Source: Blastochloris tepida (lineage in GTDB: Bacteria; Pseudomonadota; Alphaproteobacteria; Rhizobiales; Xanthobacteraceae). Taken from it: a stretch of DNA of 64,000 nucleotides. Numbering within the stretch: the first letter of the stretch is position 1; the number at the start of each line of letters is the position of its first letter. The stretch spans positions 1,290,001 through 1,354,000 of the forward strand of contig NZ_AP018907.1 in assembly GCF_003966715.1 (NCBI RefSeq), in the 5' to 3' direction. The position numbers were made by a program, and so were the translations under genes. Positions 53,453 to 64,000 of this stretch are shown piece by piece. The notes beneath the pieces are model-generated. The model saw nothing but the letters and a program-made list of their open reading frames with translations, was not told the DNA's origin and did no database searches.

Positions 53453-54808
53453 TCACTTCGCGATGTACAGGCTTGCGAGGTCAGAGGCGATCTCGTCGAA
53501 CACCGTCACCATCTGCGAAGCCGAGGTCAGATAAAAGAACTTGTCGGCATCGGAAGCGCAGTTCCGAAGCAGGGTCGATACGGCATCGTTTCCGGTGTTG
53601 ACCTGAATGGTGTAGATCGTGATGTCCTGGGCCTTGATGTTGGCGCAGGTTCCCTTGCCGCCGTTCGAACTGTCGAACATCCGCTTGTCGACTGCGGTCG
53701 AGGTGTTCGAACCGTCGCCTTCCCACCGGTTCCGGGTGTTGAGGCCGTCGCTCAGCAGCACGATGGCTTGATTGTACTTGTACTGGGGATCCTTGTCCGG
53801 CGCGGTCAGCGGGCCGCCGCCCACCAGCGCCTGCCACGCCCACACCAGCCCGAGCGGCTGATTGGTGGCGCCGCCGGCAACGAGGCTGTTCACGGTCGAC
53901 TTCAGCGACGACCAATTGTGGTTGAGGCCGATCATCTGCGCCGGGCAGTAGCTGTCGAGCGACGGGGAGGCCGCGGGGAACAGCGACGCGGGCACCGAGG
54001 TGCTGGGCGCGGTGACGAGCTGATCATAGCCGGTGCCGGCGGTGGTCGGGCTCGGATTGTTGAAGAGGCCGCGATCGGTCACGCAGCCTTTCCAGTTGGA
54101 CTTGTTGCTCGACACATTCCAAGTGCCGCCTGCGGCCACGCACCGCTTCCGGCTGACGTTGGTCGAGGAATTCTTGCTGCAGGTGCCGAATTCGGCGTTC
54201 ACCGAGTTCCAGTCGAGCCAGGTCGCATTCCTGTTGGTCGTGCCGACATTGACCAGCTCGCTGAACGGGATGATCGCGACCTCGACGTCGCCGTCATTCA
54301 CGGCGAGCGCCTCGAGCTGCTCGAGGAGACCTTTCGTCGCAGTCTTGAGCGCGCTGAGCTTGTTGGCGCTGTTCATCGAGCCGGTGGTGTCCAGCGCCAG
54401 GGCGACGCGCAGCTTGCCGTTGCCCCACTTCACGGTGGAATTGGCGGCGAGCGGCATGGAGGTCACGGTCGACAGGATGGTCACGCTCGGCGACATGGTC
54501 GTGGCGGCCGACACCGCCAGCTGACCCTTGCTGGGCGTCACGGTGAGCGTCACGTCGCCGACATCGCTCTGGTGGAAGTTGGCGTTGAAATACTGCCTGG
54601 CCTTTTCCTCCAGGGCGGTCTGCGCCGTGTTCAGCGGCATCTTGCTGAGCGCCAGCGCGGCGGCGTCCACCGCGATCTGCATCTCCGACAGAGCATGTGA
54701 CTTGCGGCTGAAGTCGACGCTGGCGCCGATCAGTCCGAGGACTGGGATCACCGCCAAGGTGAAGATGACGACGACGTTGCCGGACTCATTTCGCCAAAAG
54801 CGGACCAT
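53453..54808 (-). CDS. TadG-like pilus assembly protein with VWA domain
   Basis: 451 residues. The N-terminus FWRNESGNVVVIFTLAVIPV (residues 4-23) is the TadE/TadG pseudopilin-like membrane helix with G-x-V/I. A VWA domain follows with the MIDAS motif VALALDTTGSMNSANKLSAL (about 135-154) and AIVLLSDGLNTRNR later. Several cysteines occur in the insert (FGTCSKNSS, RKRCVAAGG, WKGCVTD). TadG-type proteins support tight-adherence pili; no other tad genes are in the window, so this is an orphan copy. Confidence 0.85.
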   Translation of the reverse strand: MVRFWRNESGNVVVIFTLAVIPVLGLIGASVDFSRKSHALSEMQIAVDAAALALSKMPLNTAQTALEEKARQYFNANFHQSDVGDVTLTVTPSKGQLAVSAATTMSPSVTILSTVTSMPLAANSTVKWGNGKLRVALALDTTGSMNSANKLSALKTATKGLLEQLEALAVNDGDVEVAIIPFSELVNVGTTNRNATWLDWNSVNAEFGTCSKNSSTNVSRKRCVAAGGTWNVSSNKSNWKGCVTDRGLFNNPSPTTAGTGYDQLVTAPSTSVPASLFPAASPSLDSYCPAQMIGLNHNWSSLKSTVNSLVAGGATNQPLGLVWAWQALVGGGPLTAPDKDPQYKYNQAIVLLSDGLNTRNRWEGDGSNTSTAVDKRMFDSSNGGKGTCANIKAQDITIYTIQVNTGNDAVSTLLRNCASDADKFFYLTSASQMVTVFDEIASDLASLYIAK

Positions 54809-55629
54809 CGTGTGCCTCCGATGCGTGCTGTTGTTTAAACTTACAACTAAGACGTATCGGATCGGTTAGGTCGGCCGCACAAAATGCGGATGGCGAAGAA
54901 ATGATTGATTAACCTTTATGTATCGAATTCTATCTTGTCCGCCGGTGTGGTTCAGCCTGCCTCTGTTCCAGCATGGCGCGTGAATCTTGCCATTTTCATC
55001 AAGGCTGCAGCCTCATTTGCATAAAATGCCTTGGGTTGGGCGCCTGCGCGCCAGATCGGCGTGCCGCCACACCGGCGTGGCGCCCGGCGGGCCATCGGCC
55101 ATTGCCCGTGACCGTCCGCCGCGAGCGTTCACCGGCATGTGATGCGCCTTCCGGCCTGCGGGGCCGTCGAGCCGCACTCAGAACGCCGATAAAGCCCTGT
55201 TCGATAATGGGAATTTCGGCGAGACCGTTTCCGGTCTCCCGAAGGGATGAACCGGAGACCGCATGACTGGCGGACGGCCGTCCGCGGTCCGGCGCGGCGT
55301 GTTCCCCGTCCGGCGCCAGACCGGCCGCACTGGCGGCGCATGGGGGCAGCAACTATTATGAGTGTGCAGTGTGGCGATCGGCGGCGCCGGCCACGCGATC
55401 TTCGTCCGCACGGGCGACGATCCGGAGCAGGCGCCGCGCGAAAGCCGCGATGTCACGCTACCCGGGTGTTACGCTGCCCGGGCGGAGACCCGTCGCCAGA
55501 TCGTTTTCACCCGTCCGCGTCCACCCGTCCGTATCCACCAGCCTGCGTCAACTTGCCCCCGGCTCGCCCATGATTCAGCAGTCTTCTTCGATCGATCGGT
55601 TCGGCACTGCGGATGGCCGTCCGCGGGCG
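54809..55629. other. Long intergenic region with an inverted copy of the dispersed hairpin
   Basis: No gene is supported. Bases 54840-54960 are AT-rich (the tadG-like promoter side). Bases 55214-55262 hold the repeat in reverse orientation: TTTCGGCGAGACCGTTTCCGG, then TCTCCCGAAGGGATGAACCGGAGACCG folds as the hairpin. The clpS promoter should lie in 55300-55600. Confidence 0.6.
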
Positions 55630-55959
55630 ATGGCCGACAAGGGAAAGCCCACGCCGCCGCAGGGGCCGGGCACGGCGGTCATCACCCGCACCAAGGCGCA
55701 GACCCGGCGTCCGAACATGTACCGGGTGCTGATTCTGAACGACGACTACACGCCGATGGAATTCGTCGTGCTGATCCTCGAACGCTTCTTCGGCAAGAGC
55801 CGCGACGAGGCGACGCGCATCATGCTGCACGTCCACCACCATGGCGTCGGCGAATGCGGGATCTATACCTATGAGGTGGCGGAGACGAAGGTCACGCAGG
55901 TGATGGACTTTGCCCGCAAACACCAGCACCCTCTCCAGTGTGTCATGGAGAAAAAATAG
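55630..55959 (+). CDS. clpS: ClpS adaptor protein
   Basis: 109 residues. Family motifs are [40 protein letters not shown] and [20 protein letters not shown]. ClpS delivers N-degron substrates to ClpAP. I chose the ATG at 55630 ([14 protein letters not shown]); an in-frame ATG at 55570 would add 20 residues. Neither has a strong ribosome site. clpA starts 9 bases after the stop. Confidence 0.92.
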   Translation: MADKGKPTPPQGPGTAVITRTKAQTRRPNMYRVLILNDDYTPMEFVVLILERFFGKSRDEATRIMLHVHHHGVGECGIYTYEVAETKVTQVMDFARKHQHPLQCVMEKK

Positions 55960-55968
55960 GAGCCCCCA

Positions 55969-58401
<2,433 letters not shown>

Positions 58402-58450
58402 GCGCCAAGACGATCGAAAGGCCAAGACGAACGAAGGGCCGAGACGAACG

Positions 58451-58485
58451 AAAGGCCGGGCAGTTGCCCGGCCTTTCCGTTTTTG
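58451..58485 (+). terminator. Rho-independent terminator after clpA
   Basis: AAAGGCCGGGCA-GT-TGCCCGGCCTTT forms a 12-bp perfect stem, then CCGTTTTT. Between the clpA stop and this hairpin are three 17-bp tandem units (GCCAAGACGAACGAAAG type, 58402-58454). Confidence 0.9.
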
Positions 58486-58589
58486 CGGGCCTGTCCGGCA
58501 TGACGGCTTGAGCATGACGGCTTGGGCATGACAGCTTGGACGTAAGGACAGCTTCCGCCGGCAGGGCGGATCGGCCACAAAGGGTGCGC

Positions 58590-59324
58590 ATGGCCGAGCC
58601 GTCCTCCGATCCCTCCGACCGCCCGCGCAATACGGCGCTCGCCGCCGGCATCCGCGTCGCCTTCGGCCCGCCGATGCTGGTGCTGATGGCCTCCTTCGTC
58701 GGCTTCGGCGGTCTGGCGCACGATGCCGGCTGGCCGCTGCCGGCCGCGGTGCTGGCGACGCTTCTGGTGTGGGCGATGCCGGGGCAGGTGGTGCTGCTCG
58801 GGGCCGTCGCCGCCGGTTCGTCGCCGCTCGCCGCGCTGCTGGCGGTGTCGCTGTCGGCGGTGCGGCTGATGCCGATGGTGGTGTCGCTGATGCCGGTGCT
58901 GCGGGCGCCGCGCATGAATGTCGGCGCGCAGTTCTGGTGCGCCCATTTTGTGGCGCAGACGGTTTGGGTGGAGTCCTTCCGCCATCTGCCCGACATTCCG
59001 CGCGCCGAGCGGCCGGGCTTCTATCTCGGCATGTCCTATGCGCTGATCGTCGCCTCGGCGGCGGCGACGGCGCTCGGCCATGTGGTCGCCGGCCGGCTGG
59101 CCGAGCCGCTGGTGATCGGGCTGGTGTTCCTGCCGCCGGTGTTCTTTCTCCTGTCGCTGGAGCGAACGGCGCGAAGTGTCGTCGAGAAGCTGGCGTTCGC
59201 CTCCGGCCTCGTGCTCGGGCCGGTGATGGCGGTCATGGCGCCCGATTTCGACCTGATGCTCACCGGCGCGATCGGCGGCGCGGTGGCGTTCGCCGTGGGC
59301 CTCGCCTGGGAGCGCCGGGCATGA
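58590..59324 (+). CDS. azlC: AzlC family branched-chain amino acid exporter subunit
   Basis: 244 residues with several membrane helices. Family features: IRVAFGPPMLVLMASFVGFG near residue 21, and WAMPGQVVLLGAVAAGSSPL. AzlC and AzlD together export branched-chain amino acids and analogues. AAAGGG precedes the ATG at 58590. Three 14-bp tandem units (GCATGACGGCTTGA type) lie at 58498-58539 just upstream. Confidence 0.9.
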   Translation: MAEPSSDPSDRPRNTALAAGIRVAFGPPMLVLMASFVGFGGLAHDAGWPLPAAVLATLLVWAMPGQVVLLGAVAAGSSPLAALLAVSLSAVRLMPMVVSLMPVLRAPRMNVGAQFWCAHFVAQTVWVESFRHLPDIPRAERPGFYLGMSYALIVASAAATALGHVVAGRLAEPLVIGLVFLPPVFFLLSLERTARSVVEKLAFASGLVLGPVMAVMAPDFDLMLTGAIGGAVAFAVGLAWERRA

Positions 59325-59692
59325 GCGATCCTGGCATGAGCGATCCTGGCATGAGCGACCTTGCCATCTATGCGATGGTGCTGGCGGCGGCCGCGGTCAC
59401 CTATGTCTGGCGGTTTCTCGGCATCGCCGTGGCGAACCGCATCGACGACCGCAGCCTCGGCTTCCGCTTCGTGCGGGCGGTGGCCACCGCGATGGTGGCC
59501 GGGCTGGCGGCGCGGATGGTGCTGTTCCCGACCGGCGGGCTCGCCGCCATTCCGCTGGCGCTGCGGCTCGTCGCGGTGGGGGTGGGGGCCGGCGCCTACG
59601 CCGCCACCGGCCGCTCGGTGACCGCCGGTCTGATCGCCGCGGATGCGGTGATCATCGCCGGAGCATGGTGGCTTGGTCTGGGGTCCGGCTGA
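59321..59692 (+). CDS. azlD: AzlD family branched-chain amino acid exporter subunit
   Basis: Up to 123 residues with four predicted membrane helices; VTYVWRFLGIAVANRI and VRAVATAMVAGLAARM fit AzlD. Its first ATG overlaps the azlC stop (ATGA). A 15-bp unit is repeated there, so the gene begins MSDPGMSDPGMSDLAIYAMV with three possible ATG starts at 59321, 59336 and 59351. The last gives the most usual length. Confidence 0.9.
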   Translation: MSDPGMSDPGMSDLAIYAMVLAAAAVTYVWRFLGIAVANRIDDRSLGFRFVRAVATAMVAGLAARMVLFPTGGLAAIPLALRLVAVGVGAGAYAATGRSVTAGLIAADAVIIAGAWWLGLGSG

Positions 59693-59753
59693 GAGCAGCC
59701 TGATTTCTTGCTGCCATGTGGGCTGCTATATTGAACATGCTTGAGAGGCGGCC

Positions 59754-60158
59754 ATGGCGCGACCGCAACAGATCCCGAAGCGCCCGCCGCTGAAGGACGA
59801 AGAAATCGAATCGGCGAGTTATGTTGGAAGCGGCGAGCACAAGGTTGAGCGCTGGTGGGACGGTCTGCCGATGGCGAGGGTCGGTCCTGACGGTCATGCA
59901 ACAAGGCCCAAGAAACAAAATACCACGATCTGTCCGAAGGTTTTGGAAGCCGAACGCGCAATCGCAACCACGTGGGTGCGAGAGGCGCTGAGACGCGGCC
60001 GATACCGGTATTTTGAGGGAGACAAGACGTACCCGAAGCATATCTGGCACATGGATGCGGACGGCCAGTTCTGGTTCGGGTTTGCGGTCAACCAGGAGCA
60101 GGGTACCTACAAAGGTTGGCCGATCAGCGAGGCGGAAAAGCGTGAAGCATTCGATTGA
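59754..60158 (+). CDS. Hypothetical protein, first gene of a lower-GC two-gene module
   Basis: 134 residues, not recognised. It has a charged start (MARPQQIPKRPPLKDEEIES), a middle part with HKVERWWDGLPMARVG, and an aromatic C-terminal half (GRYRYFEGDKTYPKHIWHMD then GQFWFGFAVNQEQGTYKGWP). GC and codon choice are lower and less biased than in the flanking azlD and HIT genes. Its 3' end overlaps the next gene by 17 bases. GAGAGG precedes the ATG. Toxin-antitoxin or defence pairing is possible but not shown. Confidence 0.65.
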   Translation: MARPQQIPKRPPLKDEEIESASYVGSGEHKVERWWDGLPMARVGPDGHATRPKKQNTTICPKVLEAERAIATTWVREALRRGRYRYFEGDKTYPKHIWHMDADGQFWFGFAVNQEQGTYKGWPISEAEKREAFD

Positions 60159-61407
60159 ATGGCATGACGATGCGCTGAATGCCGCCCCTGAAGAGCGGGC
60201 GACGGTCGGCGATCTGCGTCTGGTCCTCAACGGCTTGAACGTGACCCAGCATCTTCTGGATGGTCAGGTCGGCGATCACGTTACTGTCGCGCTCTATGGG
60301 CTCGCGCACGGTCTCGTTCATGATTGGTGGACGGTTTTTGGTGCGCGCGACCGTTCCATTTCGTTTCTGCGCTACCGAACCGGTTATCTGCTGCCGGATA
60401 TCCGGCTGCAATTCGATGGAGCGGTCTTCGAGGTCTCCGCACATCAATATGTATACAAGGAACCAGATCTCCGTTTTTGGGGCGGTTCGACGGAGGTCAT
60501 GTCTCGCCAGGAGGGTGAAACTTGGCTGTCCTGCTTGATCCAGGAAATTCTTGAACGTCTTGCGGAAAAGGACACCAAGAATACCAGCGCTGCGCTGCGG
60601 TGGCAGCGTATTCAAGCCTCGATCCAGTCAGGAGAGACGGTTTTTTGCGAGGCAGCAGGCGGATTGGGGCTTGATCCTTATCAGATTGCTGATGACGAGG
60701 CAGAGTTTATCGAGAAATCGGAAGAGTTGTTTTCGAATGATGCGCTGGTGGAGTTCGTGTCGGGCGCAGATAATGTCGATAGGTCAAGCCTGCTCAACTG
60801 GGTTGAGCGGATGGCCTCCGAGAGGAGCATGAGCTACCGGTTGGCCAATTTGCGGCCTGCGGTCGACGAGGTGGCCAAAATTGCCTTGCCAAAGGCAGGC
60901 GAACGCGCCTGGGCGCTTGGATACCGCCGGGCGCGCGCGATGCGGAGGCACTTGGATCTGCAGCAGCATCATCGTTTCTCATCTTTCAAAGATTTGGCGC
61001 AGTATCTCGGTGCCGGGCGCAGTTTTAATCTTGCTCCCAAGGTCGATGGGATCCATGCGCTACGGCGCGAGCGCCCTGACGGAATTCATATTCACCTTCG
61101 CAATCACGGAGATTCTTCCGAAGCGAAAGCGACACATCTGTTCTCGATGGCAAGGGCAGTCGGAGATGCGGCGTGTTTCCCGGAGCAAGCTCTGTCGTCG
61201 GTCAATCGCCTGCAGAATGCTTACCGGCAGGCGGCAGGTCGGGCATTTGCCGCGGAATTCCTTGCGCCGATCGACGAGATTCGGTCGATGCAAAAGGATA
61301 AGCGTGACATTTTTTCGATCGCGGACGAATTCTCCGTCTCTCCGGCTGTAATTGAACGGCAAATCGAGAATCAGGACCGAATTGCCCAAGCTTGTGGCGC
61401 GTTCTGA
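60142..61407 (+). CDS. Hypothetical protein with a degenerate ImmA/IrrE-like C-terminal region
   Basis: 421 residues from a GTG start overlapping the upstream gene. Residues 1-200 match nothing I know (VKHSIEWHDDALNAAPEERA; VHDWWTVFGARDRSISFLRY). The C-terminal 120 residues resemble the ImmA/IrrE metallopeptidase fold: KATHLFSMARAVGD sits where HExxH should be, and GRAFAAEFLAP, FSIADEFSVSPAVIERQIEN match the usual tail of that family. The metal-binding HExxH is missing, so it is probably not an active peptidase. ImmA/IrrE-type proteins occur in phage, toxin-antitoxin and stress systems. The alternative is that the resemblance is only structural. Confidence 0.6.
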   Translation: MKHSIEWHDDALNAAPEERATVGDLRLVLNGLNVTQHLLDGQVGDHVTVALYGLAHGLVHDWWTVFGARDRSISFLRYRTGYLLPDIRLQFDGAVFEVSAHQYVYKEPDLRFWGGSTEVMSRQEGETWLSCLIQEILERLAEKDTKNTSAALRWQRIQASIQSGETVFCEAAGGLGLDPYQIADDEAEFIEKSEELFSNDALVEFVSGADNVDRSSLLNWVERMASERSMSYRLANLRPAVDEVAKIALPKAGERAWALGYRRARAMRRHLDLQQHHRFSSFKDLAQYLGAGRSFNLAPKVDGIHALRRERPDGIHIHLRNHGDSSEAKATHLFSMARAVGDAACFPEQALSSVNRLQNAYRQAAGRAFAAEFLAPIDEIRSMQKDKRDIFSIADEFSVSPAVIERQIENQDRIAQACGAF

Positions 61408-61457
61408 TTCCGAGTTGATGACTTTTGGTCATTTGCTTTGGGCGAACGCGCCCGTCT

Positions 61458-61880
61458 TCATCCGATCGCCGCGATCAGCTTGTCGGCGTGCTGCTTCAGC
61501 ACCGCCATGTCCTCCTTGTAGGAGGTGGGCGGCTTCAGCGCCACGCCGGCATGGCGCGGGATGACGTGGACGTGGAGGTGGAACACCTCCTGGCCGCCGG
61601 CCGCCTCGCTGAACTGCATCAGGGTGATGCCGTCGGCCGCGAAAGCCGCCTTGCCGGCGTGCGCGATCTTCTGCGCGGTGCGCATCACTGCGGCCAAATC
61701 GTCCGGATCGATGTCGAGAATGTTGCGGGCCGCGGCCTTGGGAATCACCAGCGTATGGCCGGGCGCGCGCGGCATGATGTCGAGGAAGGCGAACGTCCTG
61801 TCGTCCTCGAACACCTTGAAGCAGGGAATCTCGCCGCGCAGGATCTTGGCGAAGATGTTGTTCGGGTCGTAGGCGGTCAT
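61458..61880 (-). CDS. HIT family hydrolase
   Basis: 140 residues of the histidine triad superfamily. The active-site triad is in VFHLHVHVIPRHAG; FAKILRGEIPCFKVFEDDRT and FLDIMPRAPGHTLVIPK are also typical. Such proteins hydrolyse nucleotide-amine or dinucleotide bonds. The frame is open for 39 more codons upstream, but those lie in the hairpin repeat; the ATG at 61880 gives normal length. Confidence 0.94.
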   Translation of the reverse strand: MTAYDPNNIFAKILRGEIPCFKVFEDDRTFAFLDIMPRAPGHTLVIPKAAARNILDIDPDDLAAVMRTAQKIAHAGKAAFAADGITLMQFSEAAGGQEVFHLHVHVIPRHAGVALKPPTSYKEDMAVLKQHADKLIAAIG

Positions 61881-61909
61881 GTCGCGGCCCCAGCTTGCTT
61901 GCCGTAATA

Positions 61910-62026
61910 CGGTTTCCGGTTGACCCCTTCGGGGTACCGGAAACGGTCTCGCCGAAAAACCCTTGATTCGGATAGGATTTTTCGGCGATCGGAGCACGGT
62001 TCTCCGGCTTGGTCAGCCGGAAACCG
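61910..62026. repeat. Fullest copy of the dispersed repeat: three consecutive hairpins
   Basis: Hairpin one, 61910-61946: GGTTTCCGGTTGACCCC, TTCG, GGGGTACCGGAAACGG. Hairpin two, 61949-61988: TCGCCGAAAAA and its exact complement around a 17-base loop. Hairpin three, about 61997-62026: CGGTTCTCCGGCT and AGCCGGAAACCG. The whole unit has partial copies near 4791, 7867, 39690, 41662, 53298 and 55214. Confidence 0.85.
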
Positions 62027-62116
62027 CATAAACGCAAATCGCGGCGGCGCCTGTGTGACGCCGCCGCGGGTTCGGGTCAAGAGAGCCGGGCGCGCCGCGA
62101 CCCTCCAGGAATGAAC

Positions 62117-62419
62117 TCAGCGCCAGCCGCAGACGCGCCGGCCGCGATGCCACCAGCACACCCAGCGCTGCCGCACGCACACGCGCCGGCCCCAGCGGTC
62201 CCAGTAGCACCGCGTGCGCCACTGCACGGTCTCGGCCTTGACGGTGTCCCGCTCCGGGCGGAACAGCGCGTCGAAGGCGGTGGCGTCCTCGGGGGTGCCG
62301 GGCGGAATGGGCGAGGCGGGTGCGGCCTCGGCGCTGCCGGACCCGATCGTGAGGGCAGCGGCGCCGAGGGCCACGGCGCCGAATACGAAGGCGCGGCGAT
62401 GAAGCTGGGTGTCGGTCAT
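62117..62419 (-). CDS. Small Tat-type secreted protein with a Cys/Trp/Arg-rich end
   Basis: 100 residues, family not recognised. The start MTDTQLHRRAFVFGAVALGA contains a twin-arginine-like RRAFVFG and a hydrophobic core, with a cut likely after GSAEAAPA. The last 35 residues are striking: RTRCYWDRWGRRVCVRQRWV then CWWHRGRRVCGWR, with four cysteines among tryptophans and arginines. Short secreted proteins with similar C-W-x-R tails are known as hypotheticals in Rhizobiales. The function is unknown. Confidence 0.7.
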   Translation of the reverse strand: MTDTQLHRRAFVFGAVALGAAALTIGSGSAEAAPASPIPPGTPEDATAFDALFRPERDTVKAETVQWRTRCYWDRWGRRVCVRQRWVCWWHRGRRVCGWR

Positions 62420-62503
62420 GGCGTGCTCCTGCTTTCTCCTGCTGCGGGGATGTTGTCCTTACTTTCCGCAACGCCCTGCGATCCGAATGGTTCGACGAAT
62501 AGT

Positions 62504-63841
62504 TCACACCTCGAATTCCCCTTCGGCAAGACCTTTATCCCCCTCGGCAAGACCTTTTTCCGCTCCGGCAGCGTCCTTGCGGAAGGGGGTCTCGGCCAGC
62601 AGCGTCCGGCCCAGATCGGCGACATAGGCGCGCTCGCGGGCCAGATAGCTGGCGATTCCCCGGCGCAAGGCGGGATCGGCGATGTAGTGGGCCGAATAGG
62701 TGGGGACCGGCAGATAGCCGCGCGCCAGCTTGTGCTCGCCCTGGGCGCCGGCCTCCACCCGCGCCAGGCCGAGTTCGATCGCCGCCTCGATGGCTTGGTA
62801 GTAGCAGAGCTCGAAGTGCAGGAACGGGTGGTGCTCGATCGCGCCCCAGTGGCGGCCATAGAGCGTGTCGGAGCCGCGGAAATTGAGGGCGCCGGCGATC
62901 CAGCGGCCGCCCCGCCGCGCCATCGCCAGCACGATGGTGTCGGCCATGCGCGCCGACACCAGCGAGAAGAAATCGCGGGTCAGATAGGGCCGGCCCCATT
63001 TGCGCGAGCCGGTATCCATGTAGCAGGCGAAGAAGGCGTCCCACACCTCCTCGGTGAGGTCGGCGCCGGTGAGGCGGCGGATCTCGATGCCGGGGGCCAG
63101 CGCTTCGCGCCGCTCGCGGCGGATGGCCTTGCGCCTGCGGGCGTTGAGGTCTTCGAGGAACGCCTCGAACGACGCATAGGCGCGGTTGGTCCACTGGAAC
63201 TGCCGGTCGGTGCGCAGCAGCCAGCCGGCCGCGCCGAGTTCCAGCCATTCGCGCCCGGTCGGGAAGGTGACGTGCACCGAGGAGGCGCCGGTCTGGCGGG
63301 CGAGCGCGGTGAGGGCGCCGGCGAGGCGGCGGCGGACCGCGACGGCGTCGTGGCCCGGCCGCACCATCAGGCGGGGACCGGTGCACGGCGTGAACGGTAC
63401 CGAGACCTGGAGCTTGGGGTAGTAGCGGCCGCCGGCCGCCTCGTAGGCCTCGGCCCATCCCTGGTCGAACACATACTCGCCGCGCGAATGGGTCTTCAGA
63501 TAGGCCGGAACGGCACCGACCAGGGTGCCGGCCGCGTCGCGCGCGATCAGGTGGACGCCGGCCCAGCCGGTGCGGGGGACGGCCGAGCCGGACTCTTCGA
63601 GCGCCGACAGAAATTCGTGCGACACGAAGGGGTTGTCCGCCGTCTCCTGATAGGCGGGATAAAATTCGTCGCCGGCCGGTTGGGCGTCGGCCGCCGGCAA
63701 TACCGGCGCGCGGGCGCAGGCGTTCCACGCGGCGGGGTCGAGGCCGCGCAGGCTCGGCACCGCCTCGATGGTCAGGTCCGGCAGGGCGGCGGCGGTCGAG
63801 GGATCGTTCGTCGTGGTTTTGTTCGTTGTGGGTGCTTTCAT
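62504..63841 (-). CDS. GNAT family N-acetyltransferase (DUF482/FemAB-like)
   Basis: 445 residues of the family often named peptidogalycan biosynthesis protein. Typical motifs: NPFVSHEFLSALEESGSAVP, GWAGVHLIARDAAGTLVGAV, HSRGEYVFDQGWAEAYE and HFELCYYQAIEAAIELGLAR. The substrate is unknown. The C-terminus is a duplicated EKGLAEGDKGLAEGE, with a matching DNA repeat at 62519-62570. HIT and this GNAT type are commonly near each other in Rhizobiales. Confidence 0.87.
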   Translation of the reverse strand: MKAPTTNKTTTNDPSTAAALPDLTIEAVPSLRGLDPAAWNACARAPVLPAADAQPAGDEFYPAYQETADNPFVSHEFLSALEESGSAVPRTGWAGVHLIARDAAGTLVGAVPAYLKTHSRGEYVFDQGWAEAYEAAGGRYYPKLQVSVPFTPCTGPRLMVRPGHDAVAVRRRLAGALTALARQTGASSVHVTFPTGREWLELGAAGWLLRTDRQFQWTNRAYASFEAFLEDLNARRRKAIRRERREALAPGIEIRRLTGADLTEEVWDAFFACYMDTGSRKWGRPYLTRDFFSLVSARMADTIVLAMARRGGRWIAGALNFRGSDTLYGRHWGAIEHHPFLHFELCYYQAIEAAIELGLARVEAGAQGEHKLARGYLPVPTYSAHYIADPALRRGIASYLARERAYVADLGRTLLAETPFRKDAAGAEKGLAEGDKGLAEGEFEV

Positions 63842-63890
63842 GGACGGTTCCGGGGGTCACCGCCACTTTACGGCAAAGGCCGCAGCAGGA

Positions 63891-64000
63891 TCATGCCGGT
63901 TTCGGCCGGAAGCCTTCGAAGATCATCTGGTCGGCCCAGCGCTTTGCCCGCGCGCGGTCTTCGGGCGTGCGCACCGTCCAGGTCAGCACCGGCACGCCGA
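63891..64000 (-). CDS. Probable glycerophosphodiester phosphodiesterase (C-terminal end only)
   Basis: The last 35 codons read GVPVLTWTVRTPEDRARAKR then WADQMIFEGFRPKPA. The V-x-T-W-T-V-R-T/S-P-E-D pattern with D-Q-x-I-F-E-G-F is the usual end of GDPD-family TIM-barrel enzymes. The gene begins outside the window. It runs in the same direction as the GNAT gene, 49 bases upstream of it. Confidence 0.7.
   Translation of the reverse strand, partial: GVPVLTWTVRTPEDRARAKRWADQMIFEGFRPKPA

Overview
The window is high-GC DNA from an alphaproteobacterium, most likely a member of Hyphomicrobiales (Rhizobiales). Markers for this are ExoR, MipZ, a PopZ-like protein, the pcm-tolC and scpA-scpB gene pairs, DUF1489, phasin-clpS-clpA order and the fixBCX genes. 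The fix genes suggest a diazotroph; I cannot name the genus. Most of the window is housekeeping sequence, with one large accessory block in the middle.

Layout. 1-3570: end of fixB, fixC and fixX (electron supply to nitrogenase), then pobA. 3648-7719: L,D-transpeptidase, tRNA-Asn, pcm and a TolC-type porin. 8222-13936: PopZ-like protein, valS, 3-methyladenine glycosylase, exoR. 14025-22693: xth and erpA (minus), then dgt, argS, a SPOR protein, nagZ, scpA and scpB (plus). 22899-25685: a complete IS66-family element whose ends I could place exactly (22-bp perfect inverted repeats, 8-bp target duplication). It carries an extra small gene coupled to the transposase gene.

26036-38124 is the accessory block. 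Two paralogous secreted glycoside hydrolases sit on the plus strand and face a five-gene minus-strand operon. That operon is read as a Q/N-rich low-complexity protein, a 640-residue repeat protein, a type I secretion ABC transporter, an HlyD-type adaptor and a GNAT-TPR fusion protein. The two non-transporter proteins at the front share a short motif, Q-x-N-x3-D-x-D, so I read them as cognate secretion substrates. The block looks like a secreted matrix, adhesin or polysaccharide-modifying system and is the best candidate here for something undescribed.

38959-41518: two conserved hypotheticals and a Crp/Fnr regulator. 41907-53295: Tim44-like protein, a proline-rich membrane protein, a biotin-dependent carboxylase alpha subunit, DUF1489, panC, mipZ, a VWA protein plus J-domain protein pair, dacF-like carboxypeptidase with SPOR domain, and phasin. 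53453-59692: TadG-like protein, clpS, clpA, azlC and azlD. 59754-61407 is a lower-GC two-gene module of unknown function, the second gene resembling an ImmA/IrrE protein with a broken metal site. 61458-64000: HIT protein, a small Tat-type secreted protein, a GNAT-family protein and the end of a probable glycerophosphodiesterase.

Two patterns run through the whole window. One is a dispersed intergenic hairpin with a UUCG-type loop and the core CCGGAAACGGTCTCGCCGAA. The other is a large number of short tandem duplications, mostly of 15 bp, in both coding and non-coding DNA.
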